From assembly GCA_025996865.1 (NCBI GenBank), contig BNTV01000003.1, positions 1 through 64,000 on the forward strand: DNA of 64,000 nt, in the 5' to 3' direction. A program made the translations under genes and the position numbers. Origin of the DNA: Bacteroidia bacterium (GTDB lineage: Bacteria > Bacteroidota > Bacteroidia > Bacteroidales > Azobacteroidaceae). Below the pieces are notes generated by a model. That model was not told the DNA's origin and did no database searches. It saw only the letters and a list, made by a program, of their open reading frames with translations. Within the stretch, counting starts at the first letter, position 1. Every line of letters begins with the position of its first letter. Below are positions 38,804 to 45,957 of the stretch, piece after piece.

Positions 38804-38956
38804 ATGAAACCTCTAACGAGGTTTTGTGTAAAAGACGGTAAATTATCTTCTATTAATATGAAAATCCTGACGGATTATCAACGCTTTTTGCCTGTCAAGG
38901 CATTCATGTCAATAGAACGAACAAATAATACAATATACGATTTGCCCGTCAGGGCA
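38804..38956. repeat. Interspersed repeat cluster (TTCTATTAATATGAAAATCC type)
   Basis: One copy of the 90-bp unit beginning ATGAAACCTCTAACGAGG and running through ATCCTGACGGATTATCAACG, followed by two nearly identical CATTCAT(A/G)TCAATAGAA ends at 38901-38919 and 38951-38972. Confidence 0.7.
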
Positions 38957-39090
38957 TTCATATCAATAGAAAAAACGTACAACACAACAACAAATCCCCA
39001 TAGGGGATTCACAATTTAACACGTTGAAAATATGGCAAATACCTATACGCAAATTTATATTCATTATGTTTTCAAGCCGATTGAATGATG

Positions 39091-39180
39091 TGAAACCTCT
39101 ACGAGGTTTTGGTCTGCGGGGATGATTCGTTTTCTATTGATATGAAAATCCTAACGGATTATCAACGCTTTTTGCCCGTC
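39091..39180. repeat. Second copy of the 90-bp interspersed repeat
   Basis: TGAAACCTCTACGAGGTTTT, then TTCTATTGATATGAAAATCC and TAACGGATTATCAACGC match the copy at 38804. Confidence 0.75.
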
Positions 39181-39216
39181 AATGCAATGCGATTTAATTT
39201 TATAAAAAAATAAAAA

Positions 39217-39693
39217 ATGATTGTCACTTTTCCCAAACGAAATGCCGTTGACCTGTTCCGCGATTGGGTGCCCAAATGGATGGAACCGGTTGTGGCATTG
39301 ATAATTCTTCTCCCGGTGTTAGTTATCAATGGTGCCTATTGTATGCCTCATCCAGTGTGTTGGTGGCTGCTTATACCACCGGCGTTCTTCGATTGAGCAG
39401 CACCCGTGTCAACGAATTGTATCTCTATGTTCCTGCGGGGCGTTGGAATGGTAACGCTGTTTGTCGCTTTTGCCATCTATGGGGTTTATGGTTTGGAAGA
39501 AGCCCGGCAGATAGCTACGAACTCTTTGTATCAACAGGTGCAAATACAAGCCGTTACTGTAAGTATCAAAAATATTGCCGGTTGGATGTTGATTATCGGC
39601 ATTATCCTGTTGATAGGTATTGTGCTCTATTTCCTTCAATTTAAGCCTGTCCGGTTGATGAAGGTCGGAAAGGATATGTCCGGGTCTTTATAA
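39217..39693 (+). pseudogene. Broken MFS (EmrB-like) efflux transporter
   Basis: The first frame reads MIVTFPKRNAVDLFRDWVPK and WMEPVVALIILLPVLVINGA, like the first transmembrane helix of EmrB-type MFS pumps in Bacteroidota. It is lost after about 45 residues. Another frame to 39693 contains LRGVGMVTLFVAFAIYGVYG and IAGWMLIIGIILLIGIVLYFL, the late helices. About 300 codons of the middle are missing. With the HlyD tail at 37845-38132, this marks an efflux operon destroyed by insertions and deletions. Confidence 0.6.
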
Positions 39694-39746
39694 TAGACAC
39701 GCGGCATATGTGTTTGTGCCGTTACCACAGATATGTAAAAAAAATA

Positions 39747-39754
39747 TATCTTTG
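39747..39754 (+). promoter_or_regulatory. -7 box of the 39781 gene
   Basis: TATCTTTG matches TAnnTTTG, 26 bp before the ATG. No -33 TTG at the right distance. Confidence 0.45.
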
Positions 39755-39780
39755 TAAATAGATATGAAAATACTTATATT

Positions 39781-40803
39781 ATGAAACAAAATGATTCTAA
39801 AACACAGAGTATTAGAACTTTAAAATACATGCTGATAATGTCCATTCTATCGGTTCTATTCTCATGTTATCCAACACTGACAGTCAATATGAAAAATACT
39901 AAAAAATATCCTCCTCTTGAAACAAATTCTACTTGGGTTATATACAACAAGCCACAGCAAATACCCATAGAATCAGAGAAATTAGCCGAAATAACCGTTA
40001 ATTGCATTGAAGGCGTTTCAAAAAATTGTGATTCTATTTCTATTTTTTCTACTGTGGAAATCGAGTCAAAAAAAATAGGAGGAAATGCCCTCTTAATAAA
40101 AACACATAAGCAACCCTCACTTTTGAATTCCAATTATCAATTGAACGCTGATATAATGAAGGTTTTTGATTTTTTATCTCCCCCCGATTCTCTTTATACC
40201 AAAAGGATACCCAAAAACACCGAAACTTATGGTAAAGGAACATGGGATTTGCGATTATCTCTGCCATACATAAACTACTTTTCTCTCAAACCGGATGGCA
40301 AACGAAACATATCAAGTATTGGTTTTTTAGGTGTATTGGCAGGCATTGATTATTATCGTTCAAACACACAATATCTAAGTCTATTTGCAGGTTCCGGAAT
40401 GGATTTCTTTTTACCTTTTCCTGCAGTTGTTGATTGGAAAGACGGAGAAGAAGATTATTTTTCTTCAGTATATTTTGGAATAACGAACAATCATAGGCAC
40501 AAATATTTTACATTTGGTTATGGTCTGTCTTATTCACACAATTTATGGAGACATGTATATTATGGTGACCATGACAACGATGGTGATTATGATGATATAC
40601 CGCCAAATAAAGAATATTCCGACAATACTTTAGGTTTGATGCTTTCAGCTTATTGGTTTCCAAAAAATAATTTTAGCATAGGTATAATCTACAGACCCGA
40701 TTTTTTGCGATTAAATGCAAATCCCATATTAAAATATGAACATTTGATAAGTGTTGATTTTGCATGGAAGATACGATTAAAAACAACAAGCAGGAAAAAA
40801 TAA
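39781..40803 (+). CDS. Hypothetical lipoprotein with barrel-like C-terminus
   Basis: The 340-residue protein has an N-terminal membrane segment with lipobox LFSCYPT. Residues of about 30-130 resemble the short periplasmic domain of small Bacteroidota lipoproteins (KLAEITVNCIEG, ALLIKTHKQPS). The rest alternates Tyr/Phe-rich strands (HKYFTFGYGLSYSHN, NFSIGIIYRP, SVDFAWKIRLK), like a small membrane beta-barrel. It contains a calcium-binding-like acidic loop, DHDNDGDYDDIPPN. No family is recognised. It is a single unit before the GH106 gene. Confidence 0.6.
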   Translation: MKQNDSKTQSIRTLKYMLIMSILSVLFSCYPTLTVNMKNTKKYPPLETNSTWVIYNKPQQIPIESEKLAEITVNCIEGVSKNCDSISIFSTVEIESKKIGGNALLIKTHKQPSLLNSNYQLNADIMKVFDFLSPPDSLYTKRIPKNTETYGKGTWDLRLSLPYINYFSLKPDGKRNISSIGFLGVLAGIDYYRSNTQYLSLFAGSGMDFFLPFPAVVDWKDGEEDYFSSVYFGITNNHRHKYFTFGYGLSYSHNLWRHVYYGDHDNDGDYDDIPPNKEYSDNTLGLMLSAYWFPKNNFSIGIIYRPDFLRLNANPILKYEHLISVDFAWKIRLKTTSRKK

Positions 40804-40961
40804 TTGAAAGATATGCCCCGAATAACAAAATTGGAGAATAATGCCATACGCCAAAACGCCACTGCTAATTTTGTACAAAATCCCCTATATCTGAATAAAA
40901 ATCCATTGCCATATCAAACATTTTTTTGTTCCTTTGTTGCTTTAATTCTTAAATCATTCTC

Positions 40962-43625
40962 ATGAAGCGAGATTATGCTTTTTTATTTATCGCAGTTTTA
41001 TTCATTCTGTCGGGATGTAAAGAAAATCCAAGCGAAACTTCCTGGCCTGAAATTACCCGGGAAGCGAAGCCTTGGACACGCTGGTGGTGGTTGGGCAGCG
41101 ACGTCGATTCCGTCAATCTTACCTACAATTTGGAAGCATTGAGCCGCGCCGGAATCGGTGGTGTGGAAATTACGCCTCTTTACGGAGTGAAAGGTCGTGA
41201 ATCTTCTTATATAGATTATCTTTCTCCCCGCTGGATGAATATGCTGGCATTTACGGAATCGGAAGCCCAACGATTGGGCATGAGCGTGGATATGAACAAC
41301 GGTACGGGATGGCCCTTCGGCGGACCCGAAGTCACAATTGAAGATGCCGCAACCAAAGCGATATTTCAGGAATATACGGTCAAAGGCGGGCAATCCTTGC
41401 AAGAACCGATTCTTGTAGAGACGGGGCATGCCCCGTCTCTACTGCCCAACAAATTGATGGCGTATTCATCATCCGGAGAAATATTGGATTTGACGGACAA
41501 GGTAGAGACGGGGTGCACCCCGTCTCTACACGGGAAATTGAATTGGAAAGCGCCCCAAGGCAAAGATTACAAACTGACCGCCCTGTTTATCGGAAAAACC
41601 TTGCAACAGGTAAAACGGGCTGCACCCGGCGGACAAGGTTATGTCCTCGACCATTTAAACAAAGATGCCGTCAAACGCTATTTTGCTAAATTTGATAAAG
41701 CGTTTGCTGAAAACAACACACCCTATCCGCATAGTTTTTTCAACGATTCGTATGAAGTGTATGGCGGCAATTGGACACCGGACTTATTGAAGGAATTTGA
41801 ACAACGGCGCGGCTATCGCTTGCAGGATTATTTCCCGGAACTACTGGCTGACGGCGCTACGGAGGCTTCCGTTAACATTATTTCGGATTATCGTGAAACG
41901 GTGGCTGAGCTGCTGAAAGAGAATTTTACGCAAGTTTGGACGGATTGGGCGCATTCTCATGGAGTTACCAACCGCAATCAAGCGCATGGTTCGCCCGGCA
42001 ATCTGTTGGATTTATACGCCATCGTCGATATTCCCGAATGTGAATCCTTTGGCATTACCGATTTTGATATTCCCGGCTTACGCAAAGATTCTATTTTCAA
42101 ACGGAACGACAGCAGTCCCACTATTCTGAAATATGCCTCTTCTGCGGCTCATATCACAGGGAAAAAATATACCTCTTCCGAAACATTGACTTGGTTGACC
42201 GAGCATTTTCGCACCTCTTTGTCGCAAGCCAAACCGGAAATAGATTTGATGTTTGCCTCGGGTGTCAATCACGTCTTTTTTCATGGTACTGCTTATTCGC
42301 CGAAAGAAGCGGCATGGCCCGGATGGAAATTTTATGCGTCTGTGGATATGTCGCCCACCAATACGATTTGGCGCGATGCACCCGCTTTTTTCGATTATAT
42401 CGCTCGTACCCAATCATTTTTGCAAAGCGGAACGCCCGATAATGATTTCCTGTTGTATTTTCCCATGTACGATATTTGGCACAATTTGCGCGGCAATTAT
42501 TATCAGCCGTTTGCCATTCACGATGTCCTCCATCAAATACCGGAATTTACCGGCACGGTGGAACAAATCATGAATGCCGGATTCGATTTGGATTATATTT
42601 CCGACCATTTTTTGCAAACGACTATGGTTGCAAACGGCTTGTTAAAGACCGAAGGCGGAACGGTTTACAAAGCTTTAGTCATTCCTCCCGCCAAATACAT
42701 TCCGGATGCAACGCTTGCCCGAATTGAAAACCTGAAACAACAAGGCGCCACGGTTATCTTTGTAGAGACGGGGCATGCCCCGTCTCTACCTGCAAAATAC
42801 AATAAAAACAGGGAAATATTTATCTCCGAAAAAGGCGGGAAATTAATACGTCGCAAACATGACACAGGACATATTTATTTCTTTTCGATGCTCAAAAACA
42901 ATCCGATAGACGGATGGATTGCCTTGGGAACATCGGCTGCAAGTGCGGTCTTGTTCGACCCAATGACCGGCAAAAGCGGCAAAGCCAATCTGCGAAACAA
43001 CAACGGCGTCACGGAAGTTTATCTGCAACTCCAACCGGGCGAATCCATTATCCTGAAAACATTTACCGATAAAAATGTGCAAGTAGCGGATTGGAATTAT
43101 TATCAACCGACCGGCAAAAAGTTAGCACTGAATCACGGGTGGAATATGTATTTCATTGATAGCACGCCCCCCGTAGAGACGCAATGCATTGTGTCTCTAC
43201 CGGAATTGGTTTCGTGGACGGAATTAGGTAACGACACCCTAAAAATCAATATGGGTACAGCCTTGTATGAAATTAAATTCGATTTTAAAAAAGAAACCGA
43301 CAAAGAATATCGTTTGACTTTAGGCGATGTGCGGGAAAGCGCGGTAGTAAAAATAAACGGTAAAAAAGCAGGTGTTTTGTTTGCCGTTCCGTTTGAAATC
43401 AATATTGGCGACTTACTGCAAACCGGCGAAAACACGATTGAAATAGAAGTAACCAATCTTCCCGCCAACCGTATAGCCGATTATGACCGCAGAGGCGTAG
43501 AATGGCGTATCTTCCATGAAATCAATTTTGTAAATATTGCTTACAGCAATACGAGATACGATATTTGGGAGCCAATGCCTTCGGGATTATTGGGTCCGGT
43601 TACGATTCAAGAATTACGAAAATAA
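40962..43625 (+). CDS. GH106 alpha-L-rhamnosidase with four repeat insertions
   Basis: The 887-residue lipoprotein (lipobox LSGCKE) opens with AKPWTRWWWLGSDVDSVNLT, AGIGGVEITPLYGVKG and DMNNGTGWPFGGPEV, which identify GH106. That family removes alpha-L-rhamnose from pectic glycans such as rhamnogalacturonan. The C-terminal jelly roll ends LLGPVTIQELRK. Four 28-bp palindromes are read in frame at about residues 152-161, 181-189, 601-609 and 738-747, giving VETGHAPSL, VETGCTPSL, VETGHAPSL and VETQCIVSL. They are all read in the same frame and lie between conserved segments. Catalytic residues were not assigned. Confidence 0.9.
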   Translation: MKRDYAFLFIAVLFILSGCKENPSETSWPEITREAKPWTRWWWLGSDVDSVNLTYNLEALSRAGIGGVEITPLYGVKGRESSYIDYLSPRWMNMLAFTESEAQRLGMSVDMNNGTGWPFGGPEVTIEDAATKAIFQEYTVKGGQSLQEPILVETGHAPSLLPNKLMAYSSSGEILDLTDKVETGCTPSLHGKLNWKAPQGKDYKLTALFIGKTLQQVKRAAPGGQGYVLDHLNKDAVKRYFAKFDKAFAENNTPYPHSFFNDSYEVYGGNWTPDLLKEFEQRRGYRLQDYFPELLADGATEASVNIISDYRETVAELLKENFTQVWTDWAHSHGVTNRNQAHGSPGNLLDLYAIVDIPECESFGITDFDIPGLRKDSIFKRNDSSPTILKYASSAAHITGKKYTSSETLTWLTEHFRTSLSQAKPEIDLMFASGVNHVFFHGTAYSPKEAAWPGWKFYASVDMSPTNTIWRDAPAFFDYIARTQSFLQSGTPDNDFLLYFPMYDIWHNLRGNYYQPFAIHDVLHQIPEFTGTVEQIMNAGFDLDYISDHFLQTTMVANGLLKTEGGTVYKALVIPPAKYIPDATLARIENLKQQGATVIFVETGHAPSLPAKYNKNREIFISEKGGKLIRRKHDTGHIYFFSMLKNNPIDGWIALGTSAASAVLFDPMTGKSGKANLRNNNGVTEVYLQLQPGESIILKTFTDKNVQVADWNYYQPTGKKLALNHGWNMYFIDSTPPVETQCIVSLPELVSWTELGNDTLKINMGTALYEIKFDFKKETDKEYRLTLGDVRESAVVKINGKKAGVLFAVPFEINIGDLLQTGENTIEIEVTNLPANRIADYDRRGVEWRIFHEINFVNIAYSNTRYDIWEPMPSGLLGPVTIQELRK
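41415..41442. repeat. 28-bp palindrome in GH106, copy 1
   Basis: Perfect palindrome GTAGAGACG + GGGCATGCCC + CGTCTCTAC. Read as VETGHAPSLL. Confidence 0.95.
41502..41529. repeat. 28-bp palindrome in GH106, copy 2
   Basis: Perfect palindrome with centre GGGTGCACCC. It lies 59 bp after copy 1 and is read as VETGCTPSL. Confidence 0.95.
42762..42789. repeat. 28-bp palindrome in GH106, copy 3
   Basis: Identical to copy 1 over all 28 bp, in the same frame. Confidence 0.95.
43173..43200. repeat. 28-bp palindrome in GH106, copy 4
   Basis: Centre CAATGCATTG with arms GTAGAGACG and TGTCTCTAC. Read as VETQCIVSL. Confidence 0.9.
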
Positions 43626-43637
43626 ATGGTTTTAATT

Positions 43638-43667
43638 TTGTTATGTCAAAAAAATCTATTATCTTTG
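43638..43667 (+). promoter_or_regulatory. Orphan Bacteroidota-type promoter
   Basis: TTG at 43638 and TATCTTTG at 43660-43667, spaced 19 bp. It points right, but the next gene on that strand begins at 45642 and the next gene lies antisense. It may have driven the lost GH106 paralogue whose tail is at 44317. Confidence 0.55.
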
Positions 43668-43733
43668 CAATAGAATTCTAAAAATAACAGATGATAACTA
43701 TTTCGTGAACGGCGAGGGTTTTTATCTGTTTTT

Positions 43734-44174
43734 TTATTCTATTGCTGTAATGCAATATTGTATCTTTTGGCCACTGCCACGCAATTCGCCAACCGTCAAT
43801 TTTATTTTTCCAAAGTTTATTTTCTCATATTCCATTATAAATATTTTTGAAAAACGCGATTGATTTTTTGCATTAGTTTTTGGTTCTTCATGAATAACAT
43901 TACCTTTTTTATCTTTTTTTACGATTGCATTTTCTAATATTTCGGACAAAAACGTAATAGCCATTGTTGATTTATAATTAAAAGAGGCGTGCTGAGCAGT
44001 TTCTTCTATTGACAAAAAACGCACAGCAATAAATGTTTGCAACGATTTGTTATATATCTGTTTTTCAGGATTTTCTGCAATCCATTTTCCGTAAAAATCA
44101 ATGATAAACTGCTTACGTTGCTTTTTATCTTCTTTGGTATTGCCATTGGGTATGGCTTTGATTAATGGTTCCAT
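43734..44174 (-). CDS. Conserved hypothetical protein
   Basis: The start is placed at the ATG at 44174, giving 146 residues starting MEPLIKAIPNGNTKEDKKQRK; the open frame extends to 44219 but begins with a hydrophobic run in unlikely context. It contains IIDFYGKWIAENPEKQIYNK, VRFLSIEETAQHAS and a C-terminal GSGQKIQYCITAIE. I have seen related Bacteroidota proteins without a named domain. The basic, helical middle might bind nucleic acid. It sits between the GH106 gene and a tail copy of it, so the segment was probably inserted here. Confidence 0.6.
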   Translation of the reverse strand: MEPLIKAIPNGNTKEDKKQRKQFIIDFYGKWIAENPEKQIYNKSLQTFIAVRFLSIEETAQHASFNYKSTMAITFLSEILENAIVKKDKKGNVIHEEPKTNAKNQSRFSKIFIMEYEKINFGKIKLTVGELRGSGQKIQYCITAIE

Positions 44175-44316
44175 TTTTAATAAAAAAATAACCCATTGAC
44201 AATTCTTATAGGTTGCCAACGGGTGTTGTTATCTTTAACGGTTGTAAAGATACAACTAAATTTTCAAATAACAATCAATAAAACATATATTTTCTGTGTA
44301 AACACAAAAATTTCCA

Positions 44317-44424
44317 CCCTATTTTGTAAATATTGCTTACAGCAATACGAGATACGATATTTGGGCACCTGTGCCTTCGGGATTATTGGGTCCGGTTACG
44401 ATTCAAGAATTGTCTAAAATGTGA
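44317..44424 (+). pseudogene. Duplicate tail of a GH106 gene
   Basis: About 91 bp (44321-44411) are nearly identical to the GH106 gene's 3' end (43525-43615). The frame reads YFVNIAYSNTRYDIWAPVPS and GLLGPVTIQELSKM, with a few changes (EPM to APV, RK to SKM). It is the only surviving part of a second GH106 gene. A 700-bp segment with the 43734 gene separates the two copies. Confidence 0.7.
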
Positions 44425-44442
44425 TTTTGCCGGTAAATATTG

Positions 44443-44664
44443 TTATAGCCGATTATACTCGTCTGCAATAAATTCACTACTTTCTGCCCACAAAAGATTG
44501 TTGGTCTGTTGCAGTTTTTTGTAAGTTTCAGAGGCGACAAAATCGGCAAAAACGCTATCGAAGTTTTTGTGTTCGCGCTCTGCCAAAATATTGACAATGT
44601 GTTCAATTTTGAACATCATATCCATCGTTATGTCTTCGCCGTTGTAAGTATATTTAGTTTTCAT
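44443..44664 (-). CDS. Third small protein of the DUF3791/DUF3990 cassette
   Basis: The 73-residue protein MKTKYTYNGEDITMDMMFKIE... ends ETYKKLQQTNNLLWAESSEF. The pattern 'YkkLqqt..lLW.ES..fI.dEY' resembles the small partner that often follows DUF3990. It overlaps the upstream DUF3990 gene by 11 bp, showing coupling. It may be the antitoxin or a chaperone. No enzymatic motif is visible. Confidence 0.6.
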   Translation of the reverse strand: MKTKYTYNGEDITMDMMFKIEHIVNILAEREHKNFDSVFADFVASETYKKLQQTNNLLWAESSEFIADEYNRL

Positions 44665-45157
44665 AACGAGTTTTGTTTATCAGTTTCAGACAAGTCAATG
44701 CCTTTTCTGTGTGAATAGTAAATTGATCGTTCAACTTGTTGGAACGCAATTTTCGCAAAGCCTCTTTTACCGTGTAAATTCCTTCTACAAACAAAGCTAA
44801 TGTGCGGTTGGTCTTGTCGTTTGCTACCGCACCACGAATAATGTCAAAATTGTGTTGAGTACCGCCTTGTACACGGTTTTCTTTAATCATTTTCAACCAA
44901 TCTTCCGATACACCATCAAACTGTTTTATTGTCAATTCTTCATTCATTTCAAACTCAAATTCATATACAAAAACGCCATCACCACCATAGCGCGCAAACA
45001 AAACTGCCGCCCAATCTTTTGCTTGACTTTGCAGAGTTGTCAAGTAAAAGCCCTTGCCAAAATCGCGTTTGTCTTTCGATTTCGATAAATCTACTGTTGT
45101 AAAATCGCAATTTGAGCCATGATATAATTTTATTTTCCGGCTGATTTTATTGTTCAT
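44654..45157 (-). CDS. DUF3990 protein, ADP-ribosyltransferase-like
   Basis: The 167-residue protein begins MNNKISRKIKLYHGSNCDF and continues through KDKRDFGKGFYLTTLQSQAK. His13 and Tyr38 fit the H and Y of the H-Y-E triad of ADP-ribosyltransferase folds, and HTEKALTCL near the C-terminus holds a candidate Glu. As I recall, DUF3990 is placed in the ART superfamily. It is probably the toxin-like member of a three-gene unit, overlapping both neighbours by 11 bp. The target is unknown. A decayed copy of its start is at 37799. Confidence 0.75.
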   Translation of the reverse strand: MNNKISRKIKLYHGSNCDFTTVDLSKSKDKRDFGKGFYLTTLQSQAKDWAAVLFARYGGDGVFVYEFEFEMNEELTIKQFDGVSEDWLKMIKENRVQGGTQHNFDIIRGAVANDKTNRTLALFVEGIYTVKEALRKLRSNKLNDQFTIHTEKALTCLKLINKTRYEN

Positions 45158-45371
45158 TTAATTTTCGTTTCAAAATATCGTCTGCAAAATGAAAACATTC
45201 ATCAAGTGATTGTGTGTGTAGCGCATTGTAATGGTGGCGAATAAGTGTATTTATCCCATATTTGCCAAAAAGATTAAGGGCTACCGCAGTAGATATATTA
45301 TATTGATTGGCATATTGCTCAACCGCCGCCACAAGCATTAAATTTTCATCTCTTCTTTGTTGCATAAACAT
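45147..45371 (-). CDS. DUF3791 protein, first gene of the cassette
   Basis: The 74-residue protein MFMQQRRDENLMLVAAVEQY... has ISTAVALNLFGKYGINTLIRH and HTQSLDECFHFADDIL. The pattern 'a...F.kYG....l..hY..LHt.s......di' matches DUF3791, which always occurs beside DUF3990 in the examples I know. Translation could also start at Met3. It overlaps the DUF3990 start by 11 bp. A frameshifted relative lies at 37565. Confidence 0.7.
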   Translation of the reverse strand: MFMQQRRDENLMLVAAVEQYANQYNISTAVALNLFGKYGINTLIRHHYNALHTQSLDECFHFADDILKRKLNEQ

Positions 45372-45518
45372 TTTATTTTGACAAATCTACGAATGCAAAA
45401 TTACAATTTTATTTTCAAGCAACAAAATACAAACTCCCACCTGTTTCAAATTCAACTATCCAAAAGTGATATTTTGCCATAACTGTACAAAATTACTATA
45501 TATTTGTCTGTTTATCCA

Positions 45519-45549
45519 TTGCCTCGCGTTACCAAAATAATTACTTTTG
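45519..45549 (+). promoter_or_regulatory. Promoter of the rhamnose mutarotase-GH28 operon
   Basis: TTG at 45519 and TACTTTTG at 45542-45549, spaced 20 bp. It lies 93 bp before the mutarotase start. A second -7-like box, TATATTTG, lies at 45499-45506. Confidence 0.65.
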
Positions 45550-45641
45550 TTAAAATTTAAAATTAAATTACATTATCGGCAATAAAGAGATACCTACGGC
45601 AAGTGTTTCGGTATGGACTGAACAATAAAAATGATAAACAG

Positions 45642-45956
45642 ATGAAACGAGTAGCATTCAAAATGAAATTGAAGCCCGGCTTCAAAGCAGAGTATATCAA
45701 ACGGCATAACGAAATTTGGCCGGAAATAGCCGAACTTATCAAACGTTCGGGCATCAGCGATTATTCCATTTTTTTGGACGAAGAAACAAATATTTTGTTC
45801 GGCGTGCAAAAAGTCAGCGGAGAAGTATCGTCGCAAGGTCTCGGCAGCGAAACAATCCAACAAAAATGGTGGGATTACATGAGTGATATTATGGAAGTGA
45901 ATACCGATAATTCGCCTGTATCTATTCCTTTAGAAGAAGTATTTTATTTGGCATAA
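45642..45956 (+). CDS. rhaM: L-rhamnose mutarotase
   Basis: RhaM interconverts the anomers of L-rhamnose to feed the isomerase. From Met at 45642 the product is 104 residues, the standard length; the longer frame to 45603 is out of context. Signatures: MKRVAFKMKLKPGFKAEYIK, RHNEIWPEIAELIKRSGISD and QKWWDYMSDIM. The conserved His and Trp residues of the family are present. It is one base ahead of the GH28 start, so the two are one operon. A rhamnose-containing substrate is thereby supported. Confidence 0.92.
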   Translation: MKRVAFKMKLKPGFKAEYIKRHNEIWPEIAELIKRSGISDYSIFLDEETNILFGVQKVSGEVSSQGLGSETIQQKWWDYMSDIMEVNTDNSPVSIPLEEVFYLA

Positions 45957-45957
45957 G

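Noticed and set aside
38723..39019. 98-residue frame beginning MNNSIFENRL
   Set aside because: Only the first 27 residues are protein-like; the rest is translation of interspersed repeats.
39264..39644. 126-residue frame within the broken MFS gene
   Set aside because: It is an out-of-frame reading of the MFS remnant; the real helices are read in the other two frames.
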